43,706 nt of DNA from Cyanobacteriota bacterium (GTDB lineage: Bacteria > Cyanobacteriota > Cyanobacteriia > Pseudanabaenales > Pseudanabaenaceae): positions 1-43,706 of the forward strand of contig JANXUJ010000129.1 in assembly GCA_025356295.1 (NCBI GenBank). Direction: 5' to 3'. Numbering within the stretch: position 1 is the stretch's first letter; every line of letters begins with the position of its first letter. A model generated the notes under the pieces. That model saw nothing but the letters and a program-made list of their open reading frames with translations. It was not told the origin of the DNA and did no database searches. The position numbers were made by a program, and so were the translations under genes. Below, one piece after another: positions 26,611 through 37,876 of the stretch.

Positions 26611-27261
26611 TTATTCACAACGTGTTGCCACTACAGCATAAAACGGATCGCCGCTAGCCATACCAAACATTGCTAAAAACGATGTACTTGGTGGCACATT
26701 TGCCACTAATTCAGGACGCGTAAAACCTTTGGGAACCGCAGCAAAATATTTGAATACTAGCTTAGTGCGATCGCTTTCTGAACCATCACGCCATGCTTGA
26801 ATAGCCTTTTGATAAAACATCCGATTAGAGAAGCTAATAATCGCAATTCCGCCGACTTTGAGAATGCGATGAATTTCTGTAAATATGGCTTCTGGATATT
26901 GTAGATACTGGACGGAGACAGTACTTATGACCGCATCAAAAAACTGATCAGCAAAAGGTAATACTTGCTGCTTATTTAAATTCTGCACAAAATAGTGATC
27001 TAATCGCGGATTTTTTGCTAACTCTTCGGCATTTAGCCCATGTCCTTCAACATGCGCAAATTCCATCTCCTTCGGCAAATGTGATACCCAGCTGCTCATC
27101 AGATCGAGGATGCGAGTATTTGACTCTAAGCGCTGGCGGTACAGATTAGTAAGTTGCTCAATAAAGCGATCGTCCACATGAGTCACAAAGCGCGGATAGT
27201 CATAAAACAGAGCATCGTCAGCATTATCAAGCTTTGTCCGTTGTTCAGAAACAAGTTGCAT
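26611..27261 (-). CDS. Class I SAM-dependent methyltransferase
   Basis: Soluble 216-residue methyltransferase of the Rossmann (type 11) class. Motif I is unusual: ILDLMSSWVSHLP in place of the common LDLGCGxG, as in a cyanobacterial and algal subfamily I recall. Motif II/III is represented by FFDAVISTVSVQYLQYPE, and motif IV/V by RILKVGGIAIISFSNRMFYQ. The C-terminus ends in FYAVVATRC. Substrate unknown. It is divergent from the ndhH operon and shares a 157-base promoter region with it. Confidence 0.8.
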   Translation of the reverse strand: MQLVSEQRTKLDNADDALFYDYPRFVTHVDDRFIEQLTNLYRQRLESNTRILDLMSSWVSHLPKEMEFAHVEGHGLNAEELAKNPRLDHYFVQNLNKQQVLPFADQFFDAVISTVSVQYLQYPEAIFTEIHRILKVGGIAIISFSNRMFYQKAIQAWRDGSESDRTKLVFKYFAAVPKGFTRPELVANVPPSTSFLAMFGMASGDPFYAVVATRCE

Positions 27262-27418
27262 ACTTTTTGAGGGGGCGAGTAAGTATCTATGATAATCATT
27301 TGGTAAAAAATAGTGATTAGCTAGTTTTTATCACAAGCTCAAGCCCCAACATGGCGATATACTAACAGCAGCAGCTTAAAGATCACAGTTTTAGAGATTA
27401 GAGAGGCGATCGCAAATC

Positions 27419-28600
27419 ATGGTGATGATTGAAACCAAAGCCGAACGCATGGTCATAAATATGGGACCTCACCACCCATCCATGCACGGTGTTCTTAGAC
27501 TTATCGTCACGCTAGACGGCGAAAATGTAGTCGATTGCGAACCTGTTTTAGGTTATTTGCATCGAGGCATGGAAAAAATCGCCGAAAACCGCACGATTAT
27601 TCAATACCTACCCTATGTGACAAGGTGGGATTACTTGGCGACTATGTTCACCGAGGCAATCACCGTCAACGCACCCGAAAAATTAGCGAATGTGCCAGTC
27701 CCCCGACGCGCCAGCTACATTCGCATGATCATGCTCGAACTCAGCCGCATCGCCTCTCACTTACTGTGGCTTGGCACATTTGTCGCCGACATCGGCGCAC
27801 AAACTCCATTTTTCTATGTCTTTCGCGAACGGGAAATGATCTATGACCTGTTTGAGGCAGCCACAGGGATGCGGATGATGCACAACTACTTTCGCATTGG
27901 CGGCGTGGCTGCGGACTTGCCCTATGGCTGGATCGAGAAATGCGAAGATTTTTGCAATTATTTCACGCCTGTAATTGACGAATACGAAAAATTAATTACT
28001 AATAACCCGATCTTTCGCAAGCGGGTAGAAGGGCTAGGTACGATTAGCCGCAATGAAGCAATCAACTGGGGCTTGTCAGGGCCCATGTTGCGTGGCTCAG
28101 GCGTAAAGCTTGATTTGCGTAAGGTTGACCATTACGAGCTTTATGATGAACTTGACTGGGATGTGCAGTGGGACAATGGCGGCGACTGCCTTGCCCGCTA
28201 TCTAGTGCGTGTGCGCGAAATGCGCGAATCCACAAAAATGGTGCTGCAATGCCTCAAGCAAATCCCTGGTGGCTCATTCGAGAACCTTGAAGCACAGAGA
28301 GTTCTAGCTGGGCCCAAGAGTGAATGGACTTCGATGGACTATCAGTTTATTAGCAAAAAACCATCACCCACGTTCAAAGTGGCAGCTGGCGAACATTATG
28401 TCCGCGTTGAAGCACCAAAAGGCGAGTTGGGCGTATATATCATTGGCGAAGATAGTGTCTTCCCATGGCGCTTCAAGGTTCGTCCACCTGGGTTTATTAA
28501 TTTACAAATCTTGCCTGAACTGGTTCGTGGTATGAAGCTTGCCGACATCATGGCAATACTCGGAAGTGTGGATATTATTATGGGTGAGGTCGATCGCTAA
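27419..28600 (+). CDS. ndhH: NDH-1 subunit H (49 kDa type)
   Basis: Hydrophilic subunit of the thylakoid NDH-1 complex, which takes electrons from ferredoxin to plastoquinone in respiration and cyclic flow and supports CO2 uptake. It has 393 residues, as expected. Visible signatures are [61 protein letters not shown] and the C-terminal [12 protein letters not shown], which lines the quinone site. The ATG is preceded by GAGAGG. The stop codon TAA overlaps the ndhA ATG by one base (TAATG), so the two are translationally coupled. It heads the operon ndhH-A-I-G-E. Confidence 0.98.
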   Translation: MVMIETKAERMVINMGPHHPSMHGVLRLIVTLDGENVVDCEPVLGYLHRGMEKIAENRTIIQYLPYVTRWDYLATMFTEAITVNAPEKLANVPVPRRASYIRMIMLELSRIASHLLWLGTFVADIGAQTPFFYVFREREMIYDLFEAATGMRMMHNYFRIGGVAADLPYGWIEKCEDFCNYFTPVIDEYEKLITNNPIFRKRVEGLGTISRNEAINWGLSGPMLRGSGVKLDLRKVDHYELYDELDWDVQWDNGGDCLARYLVRVREMRESTKMVLQCLKQIPGGSFENLEAQRVLAGPKSEWTSMDYQFISKKPSPTFKVAAGEHYVRVEAPKGELGVYIIGEDSVFPWRFKVRPPGFINLQILPELVRGMKLADIMAILGSVDIIMGEVDR

Positions 28601-29718
28601 TGTACGGTGGAATTGATTTACAAAAATCCTTAATCGAAGTCCTGACAGGACTAGGACTCCCTGGCGATATTGCCAAAGTAATTTGGATGTTACTGCCGAT
28701 GGTAGTAATGGTCTTAGGCGTAACCGTGGGCGCACTCGCCTGTACTTGGCTAGAGCGCAAAATCTCCGCCGCCGCTCAACAACGTATCGGTCCTGAATAT
28801 GCGGGACCATTTGGGCTATTAATCCCGATCGCTGATGTTGCCAAACTGGTAATCAAGCAAGGCACAATTCCTGCAAAGGCTGATCCTCTGCTCTACACGA
28901 TCGGTCCTGCGCTTGTATTTACTTCGGTGTTTCTGTGCTACCTAGTAATTCCTTTTGGTCAAAATATGATCATTTCGGACTTAGGCACAGGCGTATTTTT
29001 TATTATTGCCATTTCTAGCATTGCTCCGATCGGCTTGCTAATGGCAGGTTATTCTTCTAACAATAAATACTCGCTGCTCGGTGGTTTACGCGCGGCAGCC
29101 CAGTCAATTAGCTATGAAATTCCATTGGCTCTAGCTGTGTTAGCTGTGGCACTGATGACGAATGGACTTAGCACCATCGACATTGTTAATCAGCAAGCTG
29201 AATACGGTATTCTTTCTTGGAATATATGGCGACAACCGATCGGCTTTGTGATTTTTATCATCGCCGCCCTTGCCGAATGTGAACGCTTACCATTTGACTT
29301 GCCAGAAGCAGAAGAAGAACTGGTGGCTGGTTATCAGACTGAATATTCAGGAATCAGATTTGCTTTCTTCTACGGCGGTTCCTATGCCAACTTGCTACTA
29401 GCTGGTCTACTAGCCTCGATTCTCTACCTCGGCGGTTGGGAACTACCTTTCCCGATCGACAGAGTTAGTGATGCATTAGGAATTGAAGCAAATACCGCAT
29501 GGTGGCAGATTCTGGCGGCTTTTATTGGGCTGACAGCGACTCTCGTCAAAACCTATGCCTTTATCTTTTTCGCAATTCTTTTACGTTGGACAGTTCCCCG
29601 TGTACGGATCGACCAACTGCTCGACCTCGGCTGGAAATTTCTATTACCAATTGGACTAGCTAACCTGCTGATTACCGCAGCACTTAAATTAGCGTTTCCT
29701 TTTGCGTTTGGCGGATAG
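28600..29718 (+). CDS. ndhA: NDH-1 subunit A
   Basis: Membrane subunit of NDH-1 (NuoH type) that forms the quinone chamber with NdhH. It has 372 residues and about eight membrane segments. Typical stretches are [60 protein letters not shown] and [20 protein letters not shown], the last two lining the quinone tunnel. It overlaps ndhH by one base. The 65-base gap before ndhI contains a 12-bp hairpin. Confidence 0.98.
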   Translation: MYGGIDLQKSLIEVLTGLGLPGDIAKVIWMLLPMVVMVLGVTVGALACTWLERKISAAAQQRIGPEYAGPFGLLIPIADVAKLVIKQGTIPAKADPLLYTIGPALVFTSVFLCYLVIPFGQNMIISDLGTGVFFIIAISSIAPIGLLMAGYSSNNKYSLLGGLRAAAQSISYEIPLALAVLAVALMTNGLSTIDIVNQQAEYGILSWNIWRQPIGFVIFIIAALAECERLPFDLPEAEEELVAGYQTEYSGIRFAFFYGGSYANLLLAGLLASILYLGGWELPFPIDRVSDALGIEANTAWWQILAAFIGLTATLVKTYAFIFFAILLRWTVPRVRIDQLLDLGWKFLLPIGLANLLITAALKLAFPFAFGG

Positions 29719-29724
29719 AACCTG

Positions 29725-29757
29725 TTTGAGAAAGTACGCGAAGCATACTTTCTCAAA
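29725..29757. repeat. Intercistronic hairpin between ndhA and ndhI
   Basis: Perfect 12-bp arms (TTTGAGAAAGTA / TACTTTCTCAAA), 9-base loop, inside the ndh operon. It lacks a T-tract directly after the stem, so it is more likely a processing or stability element than a full terminator. Confidence 0.6.
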
Positions 29758-29783
29758 GATAAACCAAATTACCAATTACCATC

Positions 29784-30374
29784 ATGCTCAAATTTCTTAA
29801 TAAAATTGGTGACTACACCAAAGATGCTGTTCAAGCAGCAAGGTATATCGGACAAGGTATGGCTGTGACATTTGATCATATGCGCCGCCGTCCGATTACG
29901 GTGCAGTATCCTTACGAAAAGTTGATTCCTTCAGAGCGGTTTCGTGGACGGATTCACTTCGAGTTTGATAAGTGCATCTCCTGTGAAGTTTGTGTGCGCG
30001 TATGTCCGATTAACTTGCCTGTAGTTGACTGGACATTTAACTCTGAGATGAAGAAAAAGGAACTCAAGAGTTACAGCATTGACTTTGGAGTATGTATTTT
30101 TTGCGGAAACTGCGTGGAATATTGTCCCACTAATGCTTTGTCCATGACCGAGGAGTATGATTTGTCTACCTTTGATCGCCATGAACTGAACTTTGATAGT
30201 GTGGCGCTGGGACGGATGCCAACTAAGGTGACTGAAGACCCTCTGGTCACTCCGATTCGCGAGCTTGCATATTTGCCTAAAGGCGTGATGGAGGGACATG
30301 AAGTACCACACACTGCCAAACGCGCGGGCTTGCGTCCTGAAGAGATTGCTGAAGCTGCATCTGAAAATAAATAA
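29784..30374 (+). CDS. ndhI: NDH-1 subunit I (two 4Fe-4S clusters)
   Basis: Iron-sulfur subunit that carries electrons within NDH-1. It has 196 residues with two CxxCxxCxxxCP motifs, Cys64/67/70/74 ([12 protein letters not shown]) and Cys104/107/110/114 ([12 protein letters not shown]). The Lys-rich N-terminal helix lies on the membrane. The C-terminal extension past residue 150 is usual for cyanobacterial and plastid forms. It is followed by ndhG after 24 bases. Confidence 0.98.
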   Translation: MLKFLNKIGDYTKDAVQAARYIGQGMAVTFDHMRRRPITVQYPYEKLIPSERFRGRIHFEFDKCISCEVCVRVCPINLPVVDWTFNSEMKKKELKSYSIDFGVCIFCGNCVEYCPTNALSMTEEYDLSTFDRHELNFDSVALGRMPTKVTEDPLVTPIRELAYLPKGVMEGHEVPHTAKRAGLRPEEIAEAASENK

Positions 30375-30398
30375 CAGTTAAGAATAGGCAAAAAATTT

Positions 30399-31010
30399 AT
30401 GATAAACAATATTGGTTTAGGCGATGGTTCTCAAACTGTATCCTTGATAATTTTGACGGTGATGCTAACGTCTTCAGCGATGGGAGTTGTGTTATTAAAA
30501 AATATCGTGTATGCCGCGTTCTTACTCGGTGCAACTTTTATTAGTGTGGCAGGTTTATATCTGTTGCTAAATGCTGACTTTGTGGCGGCTGCGCAAGTGC
30601 TGATCTATGTTGGTGCGGTAAATATCTTGATCTTGTTTGCGATCATGTTGGTTAATAAGCGCCAAGATTATCAAGAAGTTAAATATGGCGCTTTACGCAG
30701 TGTGGTCACGGGTGTAGTTTGCTTAGGGCTATTTGGATTACTAGGAGTCACTGTGACTTCAACTAATTGGGCGATCGCTCCTGCGATCGCTAAACTCCCT
30801 TCGACAATGGTCGTAATCGGGCTGCATTTCTTTAGTGATTACTTACTACCCTTTGAACTCGCCTCGATCTTGTTATTAGTCTCGCTAATTGGGGCGATCG
30901 TGCTTGCCCGCCGCGAGCTTTTGCCTGACATGGTTAAAGTTGGTCAAGTTGATGAAGATTCACTTGAGTTGTTAGAAAAACCAAAAGAGCAACTTGTTGC
31001 TTCCAAATAA
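30399..31010 (+). CDS. ndhG: NDH-1 subunit G
   Basis: Membrane subunit of NDH-1 (NuoJ type) with 203 residues and five membrane segments. The third segment carries the conserved ADFVAAAQVLIYVGAVNILI followed by FAIMLVNKR, typical of this subunit in cyanobacteria and plastids. The charged cytosolic tail follows IGAIVLARRELLPD. It lies between ndhI and ndhE in the expected order. Confidence 0.97.
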   Translation: MINNIGLGDGSQTVSLIILTVMLTSSAMGVVLLKNIVYAAFLLGATFISVAGLYLLLNADFVAAAQVLIYVGAVNILILFAIMLVNKRQDYQEVKYGALRSVVTGVVCLGLFGLLGVTVTSTNWAIAPAIAKLPSTMVVIGLHFFSDYLLPFELASILLLVSLIGAIVLARRELLPDMVKVGQVDEDSLELLEKPKEQLVASK

Positions 31011-31045
31011 ATCTGTAGTATCGCCACGGGTGATACTACAGATTT
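31009..31045. repeat. Intercistronic hairpin between ndhG and ndhE
   Basis: Perfect 14-bp arms (AAATCTGTAGTATC / GATACTACAGATTT) with a 9-base spacer that can extend the stem. It begins in the ndhG stop codon. Possible partial terminator or mRNA-processing site within the operon. Confidence 0.6.
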
Positions 31046-31075
31046 CTGGGTAATTAAACTTAATCGTAAACAGAT

Positions 31076-31381
31076 ATGTCTTTAGAACCTTTTTTGATTA
31101 TTGCCGCTGCTCTGTTTTGTATCGGCATTTATGGATTAATTACTAGCCGTAATGCTGTGCGCGTTTTAATGTCTGTGGAATTAATGCTGAATGCCGTTAA
31201 TCTTAATTTGATGGCGTTTTCAAACTTCCTCGATTCGGCAAGCATTCGCGGTCAAGTATTTACAATTTTTGTGATCTCGATCGCGGCGGCTGAGGCGGCT
31301 GTGGGTTTAGCGATCGTGCTATCAATTTATCGCAGTCGCGATACTGTTGATATGGAGCAGTTTAACTTACTACGTTGGTAA
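31076..31381 (+). CDS. ndhE: NDH-1 subunit E
   Basis: Small membrane subunit of NDH-1 (NuoK type) with 101 residues and three membrane segments. Characteristic sequence: [20 protein letters not shown], where the Glu is part of the proton path, then [12 protein letters not shown] and [20 protein letters not shown]. The last codons and stop are duplicated by an 18-base tandem repeat that does not alter the protein. It is the last gene of ndhH-A-I-G-E. Confidence 0.97.
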   Translation: MSLEPFLIIAAALFCIGIYGLITSRNAVRVLMSVELMLNAVNLNLMAFSNFLDSASIRGQVFTIFVISIAAAEAAVGLAIVLSIYRSRDTVDMEQFNLLRW

Positions 31382-31402
31382 TAATTACTACGTTGGTAAT
31401 AA
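31367..31402 (+). repeat. 18-bp tandem duplication at the ndhE stop
   Basis: TTACTACGTTGGTAATAA occurs twice without a gap. The first copy contains the final codons (LLRW) and stop of ndhE; the second is non-coding. Confidence 0.9.
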
Positions 31403-31418
31403 AGAGAGCTAGTAATAG

Positions 31419-31445
31419 AGAGAAAGGCGCAAAGTGCCTTTCTCT
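31419..31445. terminator. Terminator of the ndh operon (bidirectional)
   Basis: 10-bp arms AGAGAAAGGC / GCCTTTCTCT with a 7-base loop and TTTGGTTT after the stem, between convergent ndhE and the phytol kinase gene. Confidence 0.75.
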
Positions 31446-31450
31446 TTGGT

Positions 31451-32140
31451 TTATAAAATTGATTGTAGAGCGTAGCTCAGAGCTGCGCTCGAAAGTGGAA
31501 CTGAAATATTATCAGTTCCACCAGGGGAAAAAGCTTCTAATAATGCGGCGATCGCTGCCACAGGAATAGCAATACCAACATCATTTAAATGGATGCCATG
31601 TGTAAACCCAAATATACAGAGCATCACCATTAGGCTAGTGGCAAACATGGCAAATGAGCCTTCCAAACTACGCTTATTGTCCATATGGATAAAAGTATGT
31701 TTCCCAAAACGCTTGCCGATCAACGCCGCCATGCCATCGCCCCAAGACATTACCATGACACCGATGACGGCATATTGTGGATAGTCATTCCATAAGAGGG
31801 TCACTAAAATTGTGATACTAAGTGCGTAGTAGAAAACACCGTAAGTTTTGCGCCCTACATCATTGAGCATCGGCAAAATATTAGTGTGGTGTGAGATTAA
31901 GGCGATCGCACTAAATGTCACTCCTGCGCTCACACATAGCCATGTCGGTATATGCAACCACCACGCGATCGGCAGCACATTACCCGTACCGATATGCACA
32001 ACTTTGCGAACTAGCTCTGGGTCTTGCTTCAGACGATGCAAGATTTCTGAAGCTAAAAAGACGAGACCGAGCCAAGCTGCAACTACACTGATTTGAATAA
32101 TTAAAGTAGTTGTCGGAGAGATATCGCTGATTATGGGCAT
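31451..32140 (-). CDS. Phytol kinase-like (VTE5/FOLK family)
   Basis: Membrane kinase of 229 residues with about six membrane segments, related to plant VTE5 and cyanobacterial phytol kinase. These phosphorylate phytol released from chlorophyll so it can be reused for tocopherol or chlorophyll. The family motifs are present: RKVVHIGTGN, MSWGDGMAALIGKRFGKH, NKRSLEGSFAMF and EAFSPGGTDNISVPLSSA. The broader family includes dolichol kinases and CDP-diacylglycerol-type enzymes, so farnesol or other prenols are possible substrates. It converges on ndhE and is divergent from the ABC exporter. Confidence 0.88.
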   Translation of the reverse strand: MPIISDISPTTTLIIQISVVAAWLGLVFLASEILHRLKQDPELVRKVVHIGTGNVLPIAWWLHIPTWLCVSAGVTFSAIALISHHTNILPMLNDVGRKTYGVFYYALSITILVTLLWNDYPQYAVIGVMVMSWGDGMAALIGKRFGKHTFIHMDNKRSLEGSFAMFATSLMVMLCIFGFTHGIHLNDVGIAIPVAAIAALLEAFSPGGTDNISVPLSSAALSYALQSIL

Positions 32141-32244
32141 ATGGAAAGCTATCTAGATTAGAAAAATTGCTTGGTACAGTTGCGATTTGAGATATTGATA
32201 TACTAGCTGCTCATAGTATGTTCTAAATATATCCTAAGCATAAA

Positions 32245-34029
32245 ATGTCTAATGTTCATCCTTTCATGCGTCTTCTCCACTATGCGCGTAATTATCGTCA
32301 ACAAATTTGGACAGCCACGACTTGCTCGATTCTAAATAAGTTTTTTGATCTGGCTCCACCCGTTTTGATTGGGGCGGCGATCGATCTGGTACTACAGAAA
32401 GAGAACTTTTGGGCTAATCCTTTGGGAGTGCAAGGATTAGCAGCGCAGTTGTTTGTGCTGTCGGCAATCAGTGGAGTGATTTGGGGATTGGAGTCGATTT
32501 TTGAATATGCTTATGCGTTGCAATGGCGGAATCTTGCTCAGACGGTGCAGCATGACTTGCGCCTTGACGCTTATCAACATTTGCAGGAATTGGAACTAGC
32601 CTTTTTTGAGGAGCGTAGTTCGGGTGGATTGATGTCGGTTTTGAGTGATGATGTCAATCAATTGGAGCGCTTTCTTGATGGTGGTGCTAATGAAGTAATT
32701 CAGGTGTCGGCAACGATTATTTTGATCGGTGGTGCATTTTTTGTGATTACGCCCAATGTGGCTTGGTTGGCGATGTTGCCAATGCCATTTATTTTGTGGG
32801 GTTCGATTTGGTTCCAGAAATTTCTTGCGCCGCGTTACGCCATTGTGCGTGAAAATGTGGGTTTGCTCAATGGTCAGCTAGCTAATAATATTGGTGGAAT
32901 TACTACGATTAAGGCTTTTGTAACTGAGGATTATGAAAGTAAACGAATTGAGAAGGAGAGCGATCGCTATCGGCAAAGTAATCGTCAGGCGATCGCGTAT
33001 AGTGCCGCTTTTGTGCCGTTAATTCGGGTACTAATTTTCGGCGGGTTTATTGCGATTTTATATTTCGGTGGATTGGAAGTGCAAGCGCAAAGACTCTCAG
33101 TCGGAAATTATTCAGTGATGGTTTATCTGATTCAGCGGTTGCTTTGGCCGTTGACACGATTGGGAGATACGCTGGATCAATACCAACGGGCAATGGCTTC
33201 GACCAATCGTATTCTTGATTTGTTAGATACACCGATCGCGATTCATTCTGGTTCGCAAGTTTTGCCGCCGCAATCTCAAATTCAAGGCAATATTCAATTA
33301 AAAAATGTCACCTTTGGCTATGCTGCCAATTTCCCAATCATCGAAAATCTCTCCTTAGAGATTGTCGCGCACAAAACGACAGCGATCGTGGGCGCAACTG
33401 GTTCGGGAAAAAGTACTTTAGTCAAACTTCTATTACGTTTATATGAAATTCAATCGGGCAATATTTTTCTTGATCGCATTGATATTCGTGACTTAGAACT
33501 GCGATCGCTACGTTCTTGTGTGGGCTGGGTCAGCCAAGATGTATTTCTATTTCACGGCTCAGTTTTAGAAAATATTGCCTATGGCTCTTTTGAGGCTACG
33601 GTCGAACAGATTGTCGAAGCGGCTCAGATTGCGGAAGCTCATGAGTTTATTCAAGCTCTGCCCAAAGGTTACGATACAGTAGTCGGTGAACGTGGTCAGA
33701 AGCTCTCAGGTGGTCAGAGACAAAGAATTGCGATCGCGCGTGCGGTGTTACGAAATCCTCCGATCTTAATTCTTGATGAAGCAACTTCGGCGGTCGATAA
33801 TGAGACAGAAGCCGCAATTCAAAAATCTCTAGAGCGAATTACCAAAAATCGCACTACGATCGCGATCGCCCATCGTCTATCCACAATTCGCCATGCTGAT
33901 CGTATTTATGTGATGGATCAAGGCAAAGTCGTAGAGATAGGAACTCATGATCAGTTGGTTGCTGAGAATGGGATTTATACGAGCTTATGGAACTTGCAAA
34001 CAGGACAAACTCACGAAGTTGCAGCCTAA
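32245..34029 (+). CDS. ABC exporter half-transporter (permease-ATPase fusion)
   Basis: Type IV ABC exporter of 594 residues that works as a dimer. The N-terminal permease domain (about 15-315) has six membrane segments; the ATPase domain follows. Walker A is GATGSGKST with Lys389, the signature is LSGGQRQRIAIARA (from 487), Walker B is ILILDEATSAVD with catalytic Glu512, and the H-loop is IAHRLSTIRHADRI. Everything needed for activity is present. Such proteins move lipids, peptides or drugs; the substrate cannot be told and no neighbour suggests one. A long hairpin follows the stop. Confidence 0.92.
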   Translation: MSNVHPFMRLLHYARNYRQQIWTATTCSILNKFFDLAPPVLIGAAIDLVLQKENFWANPLGVQGLAAQLFVLSAISGVIWGLESIFEYAYALQWRNLAQTVQHDLRLDAYQHLQELELAFFEERSSGGLMSVLSDDVNQLERFLDGGANEVIQVSATIILIGGAFFVITPNVAWLAMLPMPFILWGSIWFQKFLAPRYAIVRENVGLLNGQLANNIGGITTIKAFVTEDYESKRIEKESDRYRQSNRQAIAYSAAFVPLIRVLIFGGFIAILYFGGLEVQAQRLSVGNYSVMVYLIQRLLWPLTRLGDTLDQYQRAMASTNRILDLLDTPIAIHSGSQVLPPQSQIQGNIQLKNVTFGYAANFPIIENLSLEIVAHKTTAIVGATGSGKSTLVKLLLRLYEIQSGNIFLDRIDIRDLELRSLRSCVGWVSQDVFLFHGSVLENIAYGSFEATVEQIVEAAQIAEAHEFIQALPKGYDTVVGERGQKLSGGQRQRIAIARAVLRNPPILILDEATSAVDNETEAAIQKSLERITKNRTTIAIAHRLSTIRHADRIYVMDQGKVVEIGTHDQLVAENGIYTSLWNLQTGQTHEVAA

Positions 34030-34031
34030 AG

Positions 34032-34090
34032 AATAATTAGTATCTATTAAAAGCCTTGCAAAGCAGGGCTTTTAATAGATACTAATTATT
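34032..34090 (+). terminator. Long terminator hairpin after the ABC exporter
   Basis: Perfect 24-bp arms (34032-34055 and 34067-34090; AATAATTAGTATCTATTAAA continuing to AGCC) with an 11-base spacer. It starts 2 bases past the stop codon. Confidence 0.75.
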
Positions 34091-34159
34091 TAGTTTTATT
34101 TAAAACGCAAAGCGATCTAAATCGTAGATAATGTAAAAGTCATCTACACAACCATACCC

Positions 34160-34300
34160 GTGCCATTTTTTCGTCAGTACATTGCCCCGATCATTATTTT
34201 TGCAGTCTTCTTATTTACATTAGTACTGGTTAGCTCTCGTGCTTTCTTACCAAGCGACATGGTTGCTCCTGCTCCTGTCAGCGTACTTTTTGTTTCATAG
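34160..34300 (+). CDS. Small single-span membrane protein upstream of pyrB
   Basis: A 46-residue open frame. It opens with GTG (MPFFRQYIAPIIIFAVFLFT), runs through one hydrophobic span (about 8-25: IAPIIIFAVFLFTLVLVS) and ends in SSRAFLPSDMVAPAPVSVLF. I recall similar short proteins with the FLPSDMxAPAP tail in other cyanobacteria, so it is probably real and conserved, but I cannot name it. There is no ATG upstream in frame before a stop. pyrB begins 9 bases after its stop codon, so the two are likely co-translated. The Pro/Ala-rich tail would lie on the side opposite the Arg-containing N-terminus. Function unknown. Confidence 0.65.
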   Translation: MPFFRQYIAPIIIFAVFLFTLVLVSSRAFLPSDMVAPAPVSVLFVS

Positions 34301-34309
34301 CCAACGACC

Positions 34310-35278
34310 ATGACTGAACTTACTTGGCAGCGAAAGCATGTTATTACGCTTGCCGACTTTACGCCAAACGATTATGAAACAGTATTGCAGACAGCCGTTA
34401 GCTTTTTAGAAGTGTTGTCGCGCCGAAATAAAAAAGTGCCGACCTTGCAGAGCAAAGTTGTCGCTAATTTGTTTTTTGAATCTTCGACCCGTACTCGCAA
34501 TAGTTTTGAGCTTGCCGCCAAACGTCTTTCTGCGGACACGCTTAATTTTTCTCCAGGCACTTCTTCACTCTCAAAAGGTGAAACAATTCTTGATACGGCG
34601 CGGACTTTTTTGGCGATGGGAACAGACATTATGGTCATCCGCCATCAGGCGGCGGGTGTGCCTTTAGCGATCGCCAAAGACATGGACGCCCTTAGTGGCA
34701 AAGTGGCGATTCTCAATGCGGGAGATGGCAAGCACGAACATCCATCTCAAGCCTTGCTAGATTTGCTAACGCTCTGTATGTATCTCAATCCCACTATTCC
34801 TAGTGCTAAAGACCTCAAGGGTAAAAAAGTAGCGATCGTGGGCGATATTTTACATTCACGAGTTGCGCGATCAAATCTTTGGAGTTTGATTACCAATGGT
34901 GCAGAAGTGCATCTCGCTGCACCACCGACATTATTACCACCCGAGTTTGCCGAATATGGCGCAAAAATCCATTACTCTCTCGAACCTGCTCTTAAGGATG
35001 CTGATTTTGTGATGACTTTACGCTTGCAAATGGAACGGATGGGACAGTTCCTGATCCCCAGTCTGCGTGAGTATCACGCGCGGTATGGAATAACTCGCGA
35101 TCGCTTGTCTAAATGTGCGCCCAATGTCCAAGTGTTACACCCAGGTCCCGTCAATCGTGGGGTAGAGATTAGCTCAGACTTGATGGATGATCCGCGCTTG
35201 AGCTTAATCGATAAACAGGTGACAAATGGTGTGGCAATTCGGATGAGTTTATTGTATTTGCTCGGCACTGCAATTTGA
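34310..35278 (+). CDS. pyrB: Aspartate carbamoyltransferase catalytic chain
   Basis: First committed step of pyrimidine synthesis: joins carbamoyl phosphate and aspartate, in the cytosol. It has 322 residues, as expected. The carbamoyl phosphate motif is [19 protein letters not shown]; other active-site segments are [11 protein letters not shown], the Arg/Gln site [11 protein letters not shown], and [11 protein letters not shown]. No pyrI regulatory chain is nearby. It lies 9 bases behind a small membrane-protein frame and is followed by convergent hicBA-like genes. Confidence 0.97.
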   Translation: MTELTWQRKHVITLADFTPNDYETVLQTAVSFLEVLSRRNKKVPTLQSKVVANLFFESSTRTRNSFELAAKRLSADTLNFSPGTSSLSKGETILDTARTFLAMGTDIMVIRHQAAGVPLAIAKDMDALSGKVAILNAGDGKHEHPSQALLDLLTLCMYLNPTIPSAKDLKGKKVAIVGDILHSRVARSNLWSLITNGAEVHLAAPPTLLPPEFAEYGAKIHYSLEPALKDADFVMTLRLQMERMGQFLIPSLREYHARYGITRDRLSKCAPNVQVLHPGPVNRGVEISSDLMDDPRLSLIDKQVTNGVAIRMSLLYLLGTAI

Positions 35279-35310
35279 TTTATTTGAAGTTATCTAAGTT
35301 GTTAAGATAT

Positions 35311-35529
35311 CTACTCAAATAGGGATCGAGTTAAACATGATTGCCTGATAATTGATTGGAGTGTGCCAATCTTGATTTCTGAGTAGTTCGGCACAAGGAC
35401 TGTAATGGTAGAGTCCTCAATTTTGTTTTGCATAATGATATGACTACCGCGCTGTCTTACTTGCACAAAACCATTCTCAGTTAAGATTTGACAGATTTGT
35501 TTAGCAGAAAAGACTCGAAGTTTACCCAA
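35311..35529 (-). CDS. hicA: HicA-like mRNA interferase toxin
   Basis: A 72-residue protein of the HicA/YcfA double-stranded-RNA-binding-fold family. It has the usual layout: VFSAKQICQILTENGFVQVR, then the catalytic-histidine motif RQRGSHIIMQ and VLVPNYSEIKIGTLQSIIRQ. In HicBA systems such toxins cut mRNA until neutralised by HicB. Its start overlaps the end of the hicB-like frame by 8 bases. The final residues (CLTRSLFE) replace the more usual AGI-S--EF-- end, so the C-terminus may be slightly altered. Toxicity has not been shown. Confidence 0.82.
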   Translation of the reverse strand: MGKLRVFSAKQICQILTENGFVQVRQRGSHIIMQNKIEDSTITVLVPNYSEIKIGTLQSIIRQSCLTRSLFE

Positions 35530-35749
35530 TTGCTACCTCAATCTGCGTCACATAAATTTCTGAGTACACTCTCGCTAAAAGTTCCTGTGGGCTTGCCATT
35601 TCAAAGAATAATTCGATTGCTTCGACCAAATTTTTTCTGGCTTCTTCTACTGAATCGCCTTGACTGGCAATATCGACTTGAGGACAAAGAGAGACAAAGC
35701 CATTGTTTTCTCGCTCAATGATACAGGTTAGTTGTTTGAGGTGTTTCAT
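35522..35749 (-). CDS. hicB: HicB-like antitoxin, short form
   Basis: A 75-residue protein with only the N-terminal half of classical HicB: the RNase H-like partial fold seen in LTCIIERENNGFVSLCPQVD and GDSVEEARKNLVEAIELFFE. There is no C-terminal ribbon-helix-helix or helix-turn-helix, so it can bind toxin but probably not DNA by itself. ATG 35749 gives the family start (MKHLKQLTCI); the frame is open to 35932 but that part overlaps the YyaL-like gene's end and is not homologous. hicB comes first and overlaps hicA by 8 bases, so the toxin is translated behind its antitoxin. Confidence 0.82.
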   Translation of the reverse strand: MKHLKQLTCIIERENNGFVSLCPQVDIASQGDSVEEARKNLVEAIELFFEMASPQELLARVYSEIYVTQIEVAIG

Positions 35750-35804
35750 AGTTTTTATTTTCTTCATAATAAGAAATCTCAGATTGATTCTGGTTATTAT
35801 AACC

Positions 35805-37850
<2,046 letters not shown>

Positions 37851-37876
37851 AGTGCAGTGATTTGTATTAGAAAAGA

